DNA of 64,000 nucleotides, from positions 55,956 to 119,955 of the forward strand of contig JAEPMD010000002.1 in NCBI GenBank assembly GCA_017644105.1, read 5' to 3'. Numbering within the stretch: the first letter of the stretch is position 1; every line of letters starts with the position of its first letter. Source of the DNA: Rhizobiaceae bacterium. GTDB taxonomy: Bacteria > Pseudomonadota > Alphaproteobacteria > Rhizobiales > Rhizobiaceae. The position numbers and the translations under genes were made by a program. The notes beneath the pieces are model-generated. The model did no database searches and was not told where the DNA came from. It worked only from the letters and a program-made list of their open reading frames with translations. Below are positions 10,041 to 18,844 of this stretch, in pieces.

Positions 10041-10394
10041 ATGTCATATATTCAAGGGATGCTGATCCCAGTACCATTTGACAAAAAACAAGAATATTAT
10101 GAACTGGCGGTCAAGTCTGCGCCGATATTTATGGAATATGGCGCAGTCCGCATCCTGGAAAGTTGGGGCGATAACCTCCAAGACGGCAACGTAACCGACT
10201 TTAAAAAATCGGTTCAAGCAATAGACGGTGAGAATGTTGTATTTTCTTGGATAGAATGGCCGGATAAAGAGACTTATGACGAGGCTGTCAAAAAGATGGA
10301 AACTGATCCGCGTTGGGAGATGTTTGACGACATGCCCTTTGATGGCAAGCGTATGATTTGGTCGGGTTTTGAAACCTTGTTCGAAGTAAAATGA
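10041..10394 (+). CDS. DUF1428 family protein (YbaA-like)
   Basis: The 117-aa protein matches DUF1428: it begins MSYIQGMLIPVP, continues through FMEYGAVRILESWGD, and ends with MPFDGKRMIWSGFE. Members adopt a dimeric ferredoxin-like alpha/beta barrel fold and have no firmly established function. AGAGGAGC lies 9 bases before the ATG. It stands alone, 81 bp after the nitroreductase gene. Confidence 0.9.
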   Translation: MSYIQGMLIPVPFDKKQEYYELAVKSAPIFMEYGAVRILESWGDNLQDGNVTDFKKSVQAIDGENVVFSWIEWPDKETYDEAVKKMETDPRWEMFDDMPFDGKRMIWSGFETLFEVK

Positions 10395-10469
10395 TCAAAT
10401 TTTCTTTTACCCCATCTTTACCCTCAGTCGGTAAATTTCTCCGATAAGAGTTCAACTGGATACTTCAAA

Positions 10470-10805
10470 ATGGCTATGTTCATAGGTGAAAAAAGACGTC
10501 GCGCGCGTCGTCGGGAGCGGATGCAGATGGCAGCGGCCATCAGTGCGCCCTTGGGCAAAGCCTTGGCATATATTACAGATCTATCTGAACTTGGCATGCG
10601 TGTTACCATGTCCAAAGACCTTCAAGTTAAAACCGGCGACGAAGTCTCCATCTATACCCGTGAGATGGGTTTTATATATGGTAAAGTCTCTTGGCAAAAA
10701 TCCAAGACACTCGGCGTGAAAATCCACACCAGCACAAACACTTATGCGCAAACTCTTTCCGCTGTGCGTGAGGCACAGGCAGAACGGCGCAAGCAATTGC
10801 TTTAG
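10470..10805 (+). CDS. PilZ-like domain protein
   Basis: The 111-aa basic protein fits a single PilZ domain, a common c-di-GMP receptor fold. An Arg-rich N-terminus (RRRARRRERMQ) could supply the RxxxR arm, and DLSELGM matches the D/N-x-S-x-x-G motif, followed by beta strands with VKTGDEVSIYT. The match is by motif only and the sequence is short. Whether it binds c-di-GMP is unproven. It converges on fabI. Confidence 0.7.
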   Translation: MAMFIGEKRRRARRRERMQMAAAISAPLGKALAYITDLSELGMRVTMSKDLQVKTGDEVSIYTREMGFIYGKVSWQKSKTLGVKIHTSTNTYAQTLSAVREAQAERRKQLL

Positions 10806-10845
10806 CACCCAATTTAGGGGTTCAGAACCGCAAATTATCTATGCG

Positions 10846-11652
10846 TTACTTCTCATCCATTTCGCTCAAAGTTTCGAGCGTTGGCATTGATGTCACATGA
10901 TAGCCTGAATCTACCATATGCACTTCACCTGTCACTCCATAAGACATATCAGATAAGAGATATAATGCGGATTGCCCGACATGTTCGATCTGAATTGATC
11001 GACGTAAGGGCGAATTCTTTTGCTGCCAAGAATACATGGCGCGCGCATCGCCAATACCCGCACCAGCAAGCGTTCTTACAGGTCCTGCCGAAATTGCATT
11101 CACACGAATACCTTGCGGGCCGTAATCGGCTGCCAGATAACGCACACTGGCTTCAAGTGCGGCCTTAGCAACGCCCATGACGTTGTAATTTGGCATAACA
11201 CGTGTTGAACCGGCATAGGTCAGGGTCAACATAGAGCCACCATCTTTCATCAAATTTGCCGCACGTTTGGCAATCTCTGTGAAAGAGAAACAGGAAATGA
11301 CCATCGTTTTGGTAAAGTTCTCACGTGTGGTATCCGCATAAAGACCTTTGAGCTCATTACGGTCAGAAAACCCGATGGCGTGAACAATAAAATCAAGTCC
11401 ACCCCATTTGTCTTCGATGGTTTTAAACACCGCATCCACACTTTCAAGATCTTCAACATCACAAGGGATAAGAATATCTGAACCAATGGATTCAGCCAAA
11501 GGTCTCACACGTTTGCCAAAGGCTTCTCCCTGATAGGTGAAAGCAATTTCAGCACCTGCATCACCGAGTGCTTTTGCTATCCCCCATGCTAGTGAATGAT
11601 CATTGGCAACACCCATGACGATGCCGCGCTTACCCTTCATAACCATGCTCAT
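10846..11652 (-). CDS. fabI: Enoyl-[acyl-carrier-protein] reductase (NADH), FabI type
   Basis: FabI carries out the last reduction of each fatty acid elongation cycle, trans-2-enoyl-ACP to acyl-ACP. The 268-aa protein has the FabI-type cofactor motif GVANDHSLAWGIA (about residues 14-26), the SCFSFTEIA region, the catalytic Tyr-x6-Lys (YNVMGVAK) and RVNAISAGPVRTLA. The start at 11652 is supported by AGGGGG 5 bases upstream. It is the last gene of the fabA-fabB-fabI cluster, 9 bp after fabB. Confidence 0.96.
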   Translation of the reverse strand: MSMVMKGKRGIVMGVANDHSLAWGIAKALGDAGAEIAFTYQGEAFGKRVRPLAESIGSDILIPCDVEDLESVDAVFKTIEDKWGGLDFIVHAIGFSDRNELKGLYADTTRENFTKTMVISCFSFTEIAKRAANLMKDGGSMLTLTYAGSTRVMPNYNVMGVAKAALEASVRYLAADYGPQGIRVNAISAGPVRTLAGAGIGDARAMYSWQQKNSPLRRSIQIEHVGQSALYLLSDMSYGVTGEVHMVDSGYHVTSMPTLETLSEMDEK

Positions 11653-11661
11653 AACAGCCCC

Positions 11662-12885
11662 CTAACCGTTATAGCGGCGCATCGCGAGTGTCGCATTTGT
11701 GCCGCCAAAGCCAAATGAATTTGAAATCGCTGTATCAATTTTTGCATCATCGATGCGCTTGCGCACAATCGGCACATCCGCAAATTCAGGATCTATCTCT
11801 GTGATGTGGGCACTTTCACCAATGAAGTTGCCGTTCATCATCAACAATGTGTAGATTGCTTCCTGGACACCGGTTGCCCCAAGTGAATGGCCAGTGAGTG
11901 ATTTTGTCGATTGGATGTGAGGAAGTTTTTCACCAAAGACTTCTTTAATCGCACCTATCTCTTTAATGTCACCAACACCCGTTGATGTGCCATGCGTATT
12001 GACATAATCAACGTCGCTATCAACTGTTGAAATCGCCATTTTCATGGAGCGCACTGCGCCTTCACCAGATGGTGCTACCATGTCAAAGCCATCAGATGTT
12101 GCGCCATAACCAACGATTTCGCCATAAATCTTGGCGCCACGTGCTTTTGCGTGCTCAAGTTCTTCAAGAATAACAATCCCTGCACCGCCAGCAATGACAA
12201 ACCCGTCGCGTGTTGCATCATAGGCGCGGGACGCGCTGGATGCATTGTCATTATGTTTAGATGACATGGCGCCCATAGCGTCAAACAGACACGACATAGA
12301 CCAATGCAGATCTTCGTGGCCACCGGCAATCACGATATCTTGCTTGCCCCACTGGATCAGCTCAGTCGCGTTGCCAATACAATGCGCAGATGTCGAACAA
12401 GCTGATGAGATGGAATAGTTCACACCATGAATTTTGAACCAGGTTGCAAGCGTCGCAGATGCAGTTGAACTCATTGCCTTTGGTACGGCAAATGGCCCAA
12501 TCCGTTTTGGGCTGCCTTTTTCACTCACAATATTCGCCGCTGTGAGAATTTGGTTGGTATCGGCACCACCTGAACCCACAACAATACCCGTGCGTTCATT
12601 TGTGATATCGCTGTCTTCAAGACCGGAATCTTCGAGCGCTTCAATCATCGCCAAATGGCTCCACGCACCAGCGCGCGATAAAAACCGCATAGCTCTGCGA
12701 TCGACGAGCTCCGATGGATCTACAAGGTTTGGTTCACCCCAAACCTGGCTTCGGAACCCATGTTCAGCAAAACTTTCAGAAAATGTGATGCCAGATTTTG
12801 CTTCACGCAATGAAGAGCGTACCTCATCAACTCCAGTGCCAATTGAGGAAATAATCCCCATTCCTGTCACAACTACACGCCTCAT
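11662..12885 (-). CDS. fabB: 3-oxoacyl-[acyl-carrier-protein] synthase I
   Basis: FabB condenses malonyl-ACP with acyl-ACP and, in partnership with FabA, makes unsaturated fatty acids. The 407-aa thiolase-fold protein shows the nucleophile motif [10 protein letters not shown], the two catalytic histidines in [11 protein letters not shown] and [11 protein letters not shown], and the terminal [13 protein letters not shown]. Its position between fabA and fabI is the classic arrangement for the anaerobic unsaturated pathway. Size is normal. Confidence 0.97.
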   Translation of the reverse strand: MRRVVVTGMGIISSIGTGVDEVRSSLREAKSGITFSESFAEHGFRSQVWGEPNLVDPSELVDRRAMRFLSRAGAWSHLAMIEALEDSGLEDSDITNERTGIVVGSGGADTNQILTAANIVSEKGSPKRIGPFAVPKAMSSTASATLATWFKIHGVNYSISSACSTSAHCIGNATELIQWGKQDIVIAGGHEDLHWSMSCLFDAMGAMSSKHNDNASSASRAYDATRDGFVIAGGAGIVILEELEHAKARGAKIYGEIVGYGATSDGFDMVAPSGEGAVRSMKMAISTVDSDVDYVNTHGTSTGVGDIKEIGAIKEVFGEKLPHIQSTKSLTGHSLGATGVQEAIYTLLMMNGNFIGESAHITEIDPEFADVPIVRKRIDDAKIDTAISNSFGFGGTNATLAMRRYNG

Positions 12886-12943
12886 ATATTACCCTCTCCG
12901 TTTGGGTTTTAATTTACCATTGAAATGGTTGGACCCAGATATT

Positions 12944-13474
12944 TTATGCTTTTTCTTGAAATAGACCAACACGCAGGTCTTTTGCGGTAAATACGGTTTC
13001 GCCATCAGCTTTAACCCAGCCATCAGCAATGCCTAGAACCAAACGACCGCGCAAAACACGTTTGAAATCAATCCCAAACTCAATGAGTTTTGTTTCAGGT
13101 GTTACCATGCCAGTAAACTTCACTTCGCCTGTCGAAATGGCGCGGCCTTTGCCTTGCTCACCCAGCCAACCTAGGTAAAAACCTGTCAGCTGCCATAATG
13201 CATCAAGTCCCAAACAACCAGGCATTACCGGATCACCTTCAAAATGACATGGGAAAAACCAAAGATCTGGATGAATATCAAACTCAGCGCGGATGACACC
13301 TTTATCATGTTCACCACCGTTTTCAGAAATATTGGTTATGCGATTGACCATCAACATGGGTGGTAGTGGAAGCTGCGCATTGCCTTCACCAAACATTTCA
13401 CCATGACTACATGTTAGAATTTCTTCATAGGTGAAACTGGATTGCCTGTCTGTTGTCAAAAAACTATCTCCCAT
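12944..13474 (-). CDS. fabA: 3-hydroxydecanoyl-[acyl-carrier-protein] dehydratase/isomerase
   Basis: FabA dehydrates 3-hydroxydecanoyl-ACP and isomerises the product to the cis-3 isomer, the branch point to unsaturated fatty acids. The 176-aa hot-dog protein carries the active-site His in [14 protein letters not shown] and the active-site Asp in [15 protein letters not shown]. It is the first gene of fabA-fabB-fabI and is divergent from irr. The 220-bp gap to irr presumably holds both promoters. Confidence 0.97.
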   Translation of the reverse strand: MGDSFLTTDRQSSFTYEEILTCSHGEMFGEGNAQLPLPPMLMVNRITNISENGGEHDKGVIRAEFDIHPDLWFFPCHFEGDPVMPGCLGLDALWQLTGFYLGWLGEQGKGRAISTGEVKFTGMVTPETKLIEFGIDFKRVLRGRLVLGIADGWVKADGETVFTAKDLRVGLFQEKA

Positions 13475-13694
13475 AATCTCGAACTTACATCTTTGGTAAG
13501 TTCATATTCGAACGATCTTCCTGCAAGTCGAGCGAACATACTAAAATCTTAAATATTATCTACCCGAATAACTCAACATGATCACATAAACCAGTGGTAA
13601 AGGGCAGAAAGTCACGAATTATAGAAACTATTGCATGCTAATCCCAGAAAAGTTATATGCTTATATAAGAAATTTGAATTTAGGTTAGAAGTGA

Positions 13695-14147
13695 ATGTCT
13701 TCAAATAGTGATAAAGACCGTAATTGCAAGGATGCATCGACTTGTGAATGCATGTCCGCAACGCGTCTTCGTTCTGTTGGATTGCGCCCTACACGACAGC
13801 GCGTCGCGCTGGCGGAGCTCATTTTTGAGCGCGGCGATCGTCATTTAACTGCGGAACAAATCCAGGATGATGCGTCAGAGAAAGGCATATCCTGTTCCTT
13901 GGCGACAATTTATAATACGCTTCATCGGTTTAAAGACGCAGGCATGTTACGCGTTTTATCTGTCGATTCGAATAAAACTTATTTCGATACAAATGTGTCT
14001 GACCACCATCATTATATTATCGAGGGTAGCGATGAGGTGATGGATATTGATGCCAGCGATATCAATGTTCTGGGATTGCCAGAGGTGCCAGAAGGTATGG
14101 AAATTACCAATGTGGATGTGATTGTTCGCTTGCGTCCGAAGGCTTAG
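13695..14147 (+). CDS. irr: Fur-family iron response regulator Irr
   Basis: Irr is the haem-responsive Fur-family regulator of rhizobia and relatives. It represses haem synthesis and controls iron genes under iron limitation. The 150-aa protein has a winged-helix DNA-binding half (LRPTRQRVALAELIF, then LATIYNTLHRFKDAG) and the His cluster DHHHYI (about residue 101) that binds haem in other Irr proteins. The Cys-Pro haem motif of Bradyrhizobium Irr is absent, as in many other Irr proteins. The N-terminal residues 1-19 include Cys10, Cys17 and Cys19. Location next to fabA is the typical rhizobial position. Confidence 0.92.
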   Translation: MSSNSDKDRNCKDASTCECMSATRLRSVGLRPTRQRVALAELIFERGDRHLTAEQIQDDASEKGISCSLATIYNTLHRFKDAGMLRVLSVDSNKTYFDTNVSDHHHYIIEGSDEVMDIDASDINVLGLPEVPEGMEITNVDVIVRLRPKA

Positions 14148-14162
14148 ATCAAACTCATAGAA

Positions 14163-14708
14163 TCAATTAAATGCTTCATTGGGGTAAACGCCCCAAAGTT
14201 CGTCCTGAGATGCCCAGCCTTCAACATTGTCGACACTAATCTCACACCATTGGCCATTGCACTGCTCGATCTTGGCGATGACCCCGGGCTCTAATTTCGC
14301 CTTAATCGCACTGTTCTCCGTAGCATCGGCATGAACATTTATGTATGAAACTGGTGATTTACCACGCATCCAAGGCGCGGCAACGGCACTTCGTTCACCG
14401 CTCAGTAGGGAATGAAAAACCCAGCCTTCGGTGCCTTCAAAATCTCGAACACGACGCCAATTGTCATATTCTTGAATGATTTCCATTGGGATTGACGATT
14501 TCGTATAGAGCCAGGCAACTTTATAGCTCTGCCCAGGTCCGACACGCATATTCACACGTTTTGCCTTTAAGCTAACAAAGCGCGGTATAGGTAAGCCGCT
14601 AGCACCTTTCTGAGCAGTCTGTGCATTGCTGTTGGTATGACCAAAAGAGACAAATGTGATTACACTTACACAAAAAACAGAAATTATATGGCGAGTTTTT
14701 GTTGTCAT
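14163..14708 (-). CDS. Exported bacterial SH3 domain protein
   Basis: The 181-aa protein has an N-terminal signal sequence (hydrophobic IISVFCVSVITFVSF, cleavage near SNAQ) and two SH3-like units. The first contains KAKRVNMRVGPGQSYKVAWLY and RRVRDFEGTEGWVF. The second contains YINVHADATENSAIKAKLEPG and GQWCEISVDNVEGWAS. Bacterial SH3 domains often bind peptidoglycan, and this conserved alphaproteobacterial type is periplasmic. The two Cys residues in the second unit could pair. It converges on irr and is divergent from the dehydrogenase gene. Confidence 0.85.
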   Translation of the reverse strand: MTTKTRHIISVFCVSVITFVSFGHTNSNAQTAQKGASGLPIPRFVSLKAKRVNMRVGPGQSYKVAWLYTKSSIPMEIIQEYDNWRRVRDFEGTEGWVFHSLLSGERSAVAAPWMRGKSPVSYINVHADATENSAIKAKLEPGVIAKIEQCNGQWCEISVDNVEGWASQDELWGVYPNEAFN

Positions 14709-14808
14709 TATGCAAAGGTCTGTTAGAGAATAGTAAGCGTTAGTTATTCCGGTTCTTAATATTCTCGCATCTTGGTTAAAGATTTGTTTACAAAAGGTTT
14801 GATCTCTC

Positions 14809-15810
14809 GTGGCTGCAAAGCAAAAACCAAAAGTCTATATCACTCGTAAGCTTCCTGATCCAGTTGAGCAAAGGATGGTGGAGCTTTTCGATGTTGAAAT
14901 GAATATTACGGATCAACCGCGAAGTCGACCTGAATTGCTTGCTGCAATTAAAAATGTCGATGTTTTGGTGCCAACTGTGTCGGACATAATCGATGCTGAT
15001 TTGATCAGTCAGGCCGGACCATCCTTGAAACTGATCACCAATTTTGGAAATGGCGTTGATAATATTGATGTCAAAGCCGCGCGAGACAAGGGCATCATTG
15101 TCACAAATACTGCCAATGTACTGGATGAAGATACAGCGGATATGACACTTGCACTAATTTTGGCCGTTCCACGTCGGATTGTGGAAGGTGCGCAGGTGCT
15201 TACGAGCGGTAAGGAATGGCAAGGTTGGTCGCCGACATGGATGCTTGGTCGGTCAATTTATGGCAAAAAGCTCGGCGTGATTGGCATGGGGCGGGTTGGT
15301 GCTGCTGTTGCCAAACGCGCGAAAGCATTTGGTCTTGATATTCATTATCACAATCGCCAGAAGATTGATAAAACGACACATGATCAGCTTGAGGCTACGC
15401 ACTGGTCGGATCTCGACGACATGCTCCAAACAGTTGATATCGTATCGGTGAATTGTCCATCCACACCTGAAACCTATCACCTTTTATCCGCAGAACGCAT
15501 CGCCTTGATGAAACCAGGGAGTTACATTGTTAACACGGCTCGCGGTGAGATTATTGATGAAGATGCTTTGATCAGAGCTCTTCAAGATGAAAAGATAGCG
15601 GGTGCTGGCTTAGATGTTTTTGAACATGAACCAGCGGTCAACGAAAAATTGGTTCAGCTCGCTCATGATGGCAAAGTAACAATTCTGCCGCATATGGGTT
15701 CTGCAACCATTGAAGGGCGGATTAGCATGGGCAATGCGGTGATCATCAATATCCGCACGTTCTTTGATGGGCATCGGCCACCGGACATGGTGCTTCCGAA
15801 TAACGGCTAG
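14809..15810 (+). CDS. D-isomer-specific 2-hydroxyacid dehydrogenase (glyoxylate reductase-like)
   Basis: The 333-aa protein is a GyaR/GhrB-type NAD(P)-dependent 2-hydroxyacid dehydrogenase. It has an N-terminal catalytic lobe (KVYITRKLPDPVEQRM), the nucleotide-binding loop GVIGMGRVGAAVA, and the catalytic Arg, Glu and His in NTARGEIIDEDAL, AGLDVFEHEPAV and PHMGSAT. The exact substrate (glyoxylate, hydroxypyruvate or another) cannot be fixed from sequence. The start is a GTG with AAAAGG about 11 bases upstream, a weak site. It is a lone gene. Confidence 0.9.
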   Translation: MAAKQKPKVYITRKLPDPVEQRMVELFDVEMNITDQPRSRPELLAAIKNVDVLVPTVSDIIDADLISQAGPSLKLITNFGNGVDNIDVKAARDKGIIVTNTANVLDEDTADMTLALILAVPRRIVEGAQVLTSGKEWQGWSPTWMLGRSIYGKKLGVIGMGRVGAAVAKRAKAFGLDIHYHNRQKIDKTTHDQLEATHWSDLDDMLQTVDIVSVNCPSTPETYHLLSAERIALMKPGSYIVNTARGEIIDEDALIRALQDEKIAGAGLDVFEHEPAVNEKLVQLAHDGKVTILPHMGSATIEGRISMGNAVIINIRTFFDGHRPPDMVLPNNG

Positions 15811-15929
15811 TTCGCATTCATTGAAGTTGTCGAGGCTAGGCGACAAACCTAAACAAAAATTAACTTGGGTGGATTGTTCGGTTACGATAACCTAACGCAG
15901 TTGGTGGCATATATCAGGATAAATTCACG

Positions 15930-16571
15930 ATGAAAAAACTTCTTTCAACGGCATGTATGTGCGCAGGTCTCATGGGCGCGGCACAGGCTGAAACAATAAG
16001 CGTTGATGTTTGGGCAGATAACTGGTTTTCGTTTTATTCAGGCGAAACAAAAATCGCCGAAGATTCAGTTCCAATTACAACGGAGCGCTCTTTCAATTCA
16101 GAGAGCTTTTCGTTTCAAGCCGAACGTCCTTTCGTTCTAAATTTCATTGTCAAAGACTTTAAAGAAAACGATACTGGACTTGAATATATCGGCACACGAA
16201 AGCAGCAAATGGGTGATGGTGGCTTTATCGCGCATTTTAAAGATGGAGCCGGACAAACAATAGCGGTCACCGATTCCAGTTGGAAATGCATGGTGACCCA
16301 CAATGGGCCGTCTGACAAAACATGCGAAAAAGAGAGCAACCCCGTTGCAGGTTCTGGTAAGTGCGGCTTTACGCAAACTGCTGAGCCAGATGGATGGAAA
16401 TCGGCCTCTTTTGATGATTCATCCTGGATGAATGCCAGTGAGTATTCCGAGCGGGAAGTGAGCCCAAAAGATGGCTATGACCGCATTCGATGGGACAGCA
16501 ATGCTAAGCTGATATGGGGATCAGATCTTGAAACCGACAATACGTTGTTGTGTCGTAAAGTCGTTAATTAG
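15930..16571 (+). CDS. Secreted protein of unknown function, beta-sandwich-like
   Basis: No named family is recognised. The 213-aa protein has a clear signal peptide (MKKLLSTACMCAGLMGAAQA, cleavage before ET). The mature part is rich in aromatic residues and predicted strands. The motif W-K-S-A-S-F-D-D-S-S-W near residue 154 resembles galactose-binding-like or glycosidase accessory beta-sandwiches. Five mature cysteines could form disulfides, which fits a periplasmic or extracellular site. It is a single-gene unit followed by a strong terminator. Function is unknown. Confidence 0.75.
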   Translation: MKKLLSTACMCAGLMGAAQAETISVDVWADNWFSFYSGETKIAEDSVPITTERSFNSESFSFQAERPFVLNFIVKDFKENDTGLEYIGTRKQQMGDGGFIAHFKDGAGQTIAVTDSSWKCMVTHNGPSDKTCEKESNPVAGSGKCGFTQTAEPDGWKSASFDDSSWMNASEYSEREVSPKDGYDRIRWDSNAKLIWGSDLETDNTLLCRKVVN

Positions 16572-16585
16572 AACGCTGTATAAAT

Positions 16586-16619
16586 AAAACCGACCGGGTT
16601 CACGATCCGGTCGGTTTTT
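16586..16619. terminator. Strong bidirectional terminator
   Basis: AACCGACCGG (16588-16597) pairs with CCGGTCGGTT (16607-16616), with a T-run on the plus side and TTTTATTTA on the minus side. It closes the secreted-protein gene and could also close the small minus-strand gene ending at 16635. Confidence 0.9.
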
Positions 16620-16634
16620 CATTTGGTTCACCAG

Positions 16635-16835
16635 TTAATTCCCTGCAACGCGGCCTTCAGGTCGGTATTTGTCCATCACGCTATCCAGTTTTGCGTTGGT
16701 AATCGATGGATTGGCGTCTTGAAGACATGGCAGCAATATCGCTTTATTGGCGCGTTCACGTGCTCCCGATGCTTTCGTGCCCTTTGGTGCTGGGTTCACA
16801 TTGGCAAAACAATCAACAAATTGTTGTGTTGACAT
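16635..16835 (-). CDS. Possible small protein, 66 aa
   Basis: No family is recognised. The frame encodes a polar, charged 66-residue peptide with two Cys. Its codon choice resembles the neighbours, while the opposite-strand frame is full of Trp, Cys and His and looks like a shadow. The bidirectional terminator just downstream favours a real minus-strand gene. Against it, I see no Shine-Dalgarno sequence before the ATG at 16835. There is no signal peptide or membrane segment. It is a tentative call. Confidence 0.4.
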   Translation of the reverse strand: MSTQQFVDCFANVNPAPKGTKASGARERANKAILLPCLQDANPSITNAKLDSVMDKYRPEGRVAGN

Positions 16836-16928
16836 TTCGAGGATGCTGCGAAGTCACACTGAACTCAAGTTACAATGCAGTCATTTAGCATTACGAATTG
16901 GCAAGATCCGTGTTTGAAAGATTAACTT

Positions 16929-17666
16929 TTATTCAGACGCGTAATGTATTTCGTCAAAACGTGCCGCCAGACCATCATAAAGCATGAGACGTCCAACCAG
17001 CGGATCACCAATACCAGTGATAAGCTTAATCACTTCCATTGCCTGTAGGGTTCCGATAACACCGGTGAGCGCGCCGATAATCCCGGCTTCAGCGCAGGAT
17101 GGCAATAAACCATCCGGTGGGGCATCTGGATAAAGGTCGTAGATGGATGGATTATCATTCTCATAAGGCTTGAACACAGTGATCGACCCATCAAAGCGTC
17201 CCACCGCTGCCATCACCATCGGAATTTTCAATGCAGATGCGGCGTCTGCCAATATATAACGCGTCGCAAAGTGATCGGCGCCGTCAACAACCAGATCATA
17301 CGCGGAAAGAAGGTTTTCAGCATTTTCTTTCGTAAGTCGAAGGTTATGTTTATGAACATTCACATTCGGATTGATGCGTTTTACGCTAAGCGCTGCGCTT
17401 TCAGTCTTAGATTGATCCAATTTATCGCTGTCATGAATAATCTGACGTTGAAGATTAGAGAGCGAAACTTGATCATCATCTATAATGCCGATGGTGCCAA
17501 TTCCGGCAGCCGCAAGGTAGGCAATAACTGGGGACCCAAGGCCGCCGGCACCCAGCACAGCGACTTTTGCCGCCTTGAGTTTTTGCTGACCAATACCACC
17601 AATTTCAGGTAATATAATATGGCGCGCATAACGTTCGATTTCAGAACTGTTTAGCTGTTCACTCAT
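16929..17666 (-). CDS. moeB: HesA/MoeB/ThiF family adenylyltransferase-like protein
   Basis: The 245-aa protein is an E1-like enzyme that adenylates the C-terminal Gly-Gly of a ubiquitin-like sulfur carrier (MoaD or ThiS). It has the nucleotide-binding GAGGLGSPVIAYLAAAGIG (residues 39-57), D63 to R74 (DDDQVSLSNLQRQ), DGADHFATR (128-136) and the Cys191 motif PSCAEAG. The Zn-binding CxxC pair that precedes this motif in E. coli MoeB is replaced by S174-I-Y-D-L, and the C-terminal CxxC pair is absent. Whether the carrier is MoaD or ThiS is not settled. It follows recF by 9 bp. Confidence 0.85.
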   Translation of the reverse strand: MSEQLNSSEIERYARHIILPEIGGIGQQKLKAAKVAVLGAGGLGSPVIAYLAAAGIGTIGIIDDDQVSLSNLQRQIIHDSDKLDQSKTESAALSVKRINPNVNVHKHNLRLTKENAENLLSAYDLVVDGADHFATRYILADAASALKIPMVMAAVGRFDGSITVFKPYENDNPSIYDLYPDAPPDGLLPSCAEAGIIGALTGVIGTLQAMEVIKLITGIGDPLVGRLMLYDGLAARFDEIHYASE

Positions 17667-17675
17667 CTGCGCTGC

Positions 17676-18830
17676 CTAACCAACTTTAGAAAGTTGTCCA
17701 TCCGATACATTAAAATACTGTGCGCGTTCGCCCAGAGCTTTAAACATATCGCGATCAGTGCCTGTCATAAAGGCCTGACAGTTTAAATTATCGATGAGAT
17801 CAAACAGTGCGGCGCGGCGTTTTTCGTCCAAATGTGCCGCAATTTCGTCCAACAATAGGATTGGTGCATATCCAGTGAGGTTTTTGACCAGCCGCGCATG
17901 TGCGAGTATCAAGCCGATCAAAAGTGCTTTTTGCTCTCCAGTTGAACAGCTTCCTGCCGGCATATTCTTTTTATCATGAAAAACAATGAGATCTGCTTTA
18001 TGAGGGCCGGTGAGTGATCTGCCGGCTGCTGCATCGCGATGGCGCGTGTCGCGCAGATATTCAATAAAGTTTTGCTCTTTATCAACGGCTGGCTCATCAC
18101 CTGCACCCATGTCAAAACCTTCGAGACTTAGAATAGCTTTGGGGAAACTTTCATCTTCTGAATTCACATTCACCAAGCCGCTCAGCATGTTGATAAATTC
18201 ATGTCTGGCTGCGGCAATAGCAATCCCCAGCTCCGCCATTTGTTGCTCAATGCCATCAAGCCAAACGGGATCAATCCTGCCTTCAGATAAAAGTTTGTTG
18301 CGGCTACGCATCGCCCGTTCATAGGAAAGCGAACGTTTGCCATGACTTGGATCAATGGCAAGAACTAAGCGATCTAGAAAACGACGCCTATCTCCGGCAC
18401 CACCGGTAAACAAGCCATCCATCGCGGGTGTCAGCCACAAAATACGTGCATGATCCAATAATTCATCGTTGGTTTTGGTATTGGTGCCATTAATGCGAAT
18501 GCGACGTGAACCGGGTTCATCTAAGCTGAGGCCAGTCCCAATATCGACCTCGCCGCACATGCCTTCAATTTTGGCAAAAACAGAAAATGCGCTGCCGTTT
18601 TCTGAGGCGTCATCATTAGCTTGGGTCGATCGATAGGGGAAGTCAATATAAGCGCTTCGCCGAATGCCACGGCCTGGCGTTAACAGAGATACCGCTTCCA
18701 TTAAATTGGTTTTGCCCGAGCCATTTTCACCCGTTAAAACCACATGACGAAAACTAAAATCCTGTCGGAGGCTTACATAGTTTCGAAACTTATCAAGTTT
18801 GAGCTGGGTGATATGAACTTTATCGGTCAC
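17676..18830 (-). CDS. recF: DNA replication and repair protein RecF
   Basis: RecF is the SMC-like ATPase that loads RecA at gaps together with RecO and RecR. The 384-aa protein has Walker A GENGSGKTNLMEAV (about residues 34-47), the DRRRFLDRLV region, the ABC-type signature LSxG-equivalent CSTGEQKALLIGL (about 300) and Walker B ILLLDEIAAHLDEKRR. It lies 14 bp after dnaN and 9 bp before the moeB-like gene, so dnaN-recF-moeB looks like an operon. Confidence 0.96.
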   Translation of the reverse strand: MTDKVHITQLKLDKFRNYVSLRQDFSFRHVVLTGENGSGKTNLMEAVSLLTPGRGIRRSAYIDFPYRSTQANDDASENGSAFSVFAKIEGMCGEVDIGTGLSLDEPGSRRIRINGTNTKTNDELLDHARILWLTPAMDGLFTGGAGDRRRFLDRLVLAIDPSHGKRSLSYERAMRSRNKLLSEGRIDPVWLDGIEQQMAELGIAIAAARHEFINMLSGLVNVNSEDESFPKAILSLEGFDMGAGDEPAVDKEQNFIEYLRDTRHRDAAAGRSLTGPHKADLIVFHDKKNMPAGSCSTGEQKALLIGLILAHARLVKNLTGYAPILLLDEIAAHLDEKRRAALFDLIDNLNCQAFMTGTDRDMFKALGERAQYFNVSDGQLSKVG

Positions 18831-18844
18831 TAATCAAAGAGCCG

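Noticed and set aside
15827..15846. TTGTCG/CGACAA hairpin as a terminator of the dehydrogenase gene
   Set aside because: A 6-bp stem with an 8-nt loop and no T-tract on either strand.
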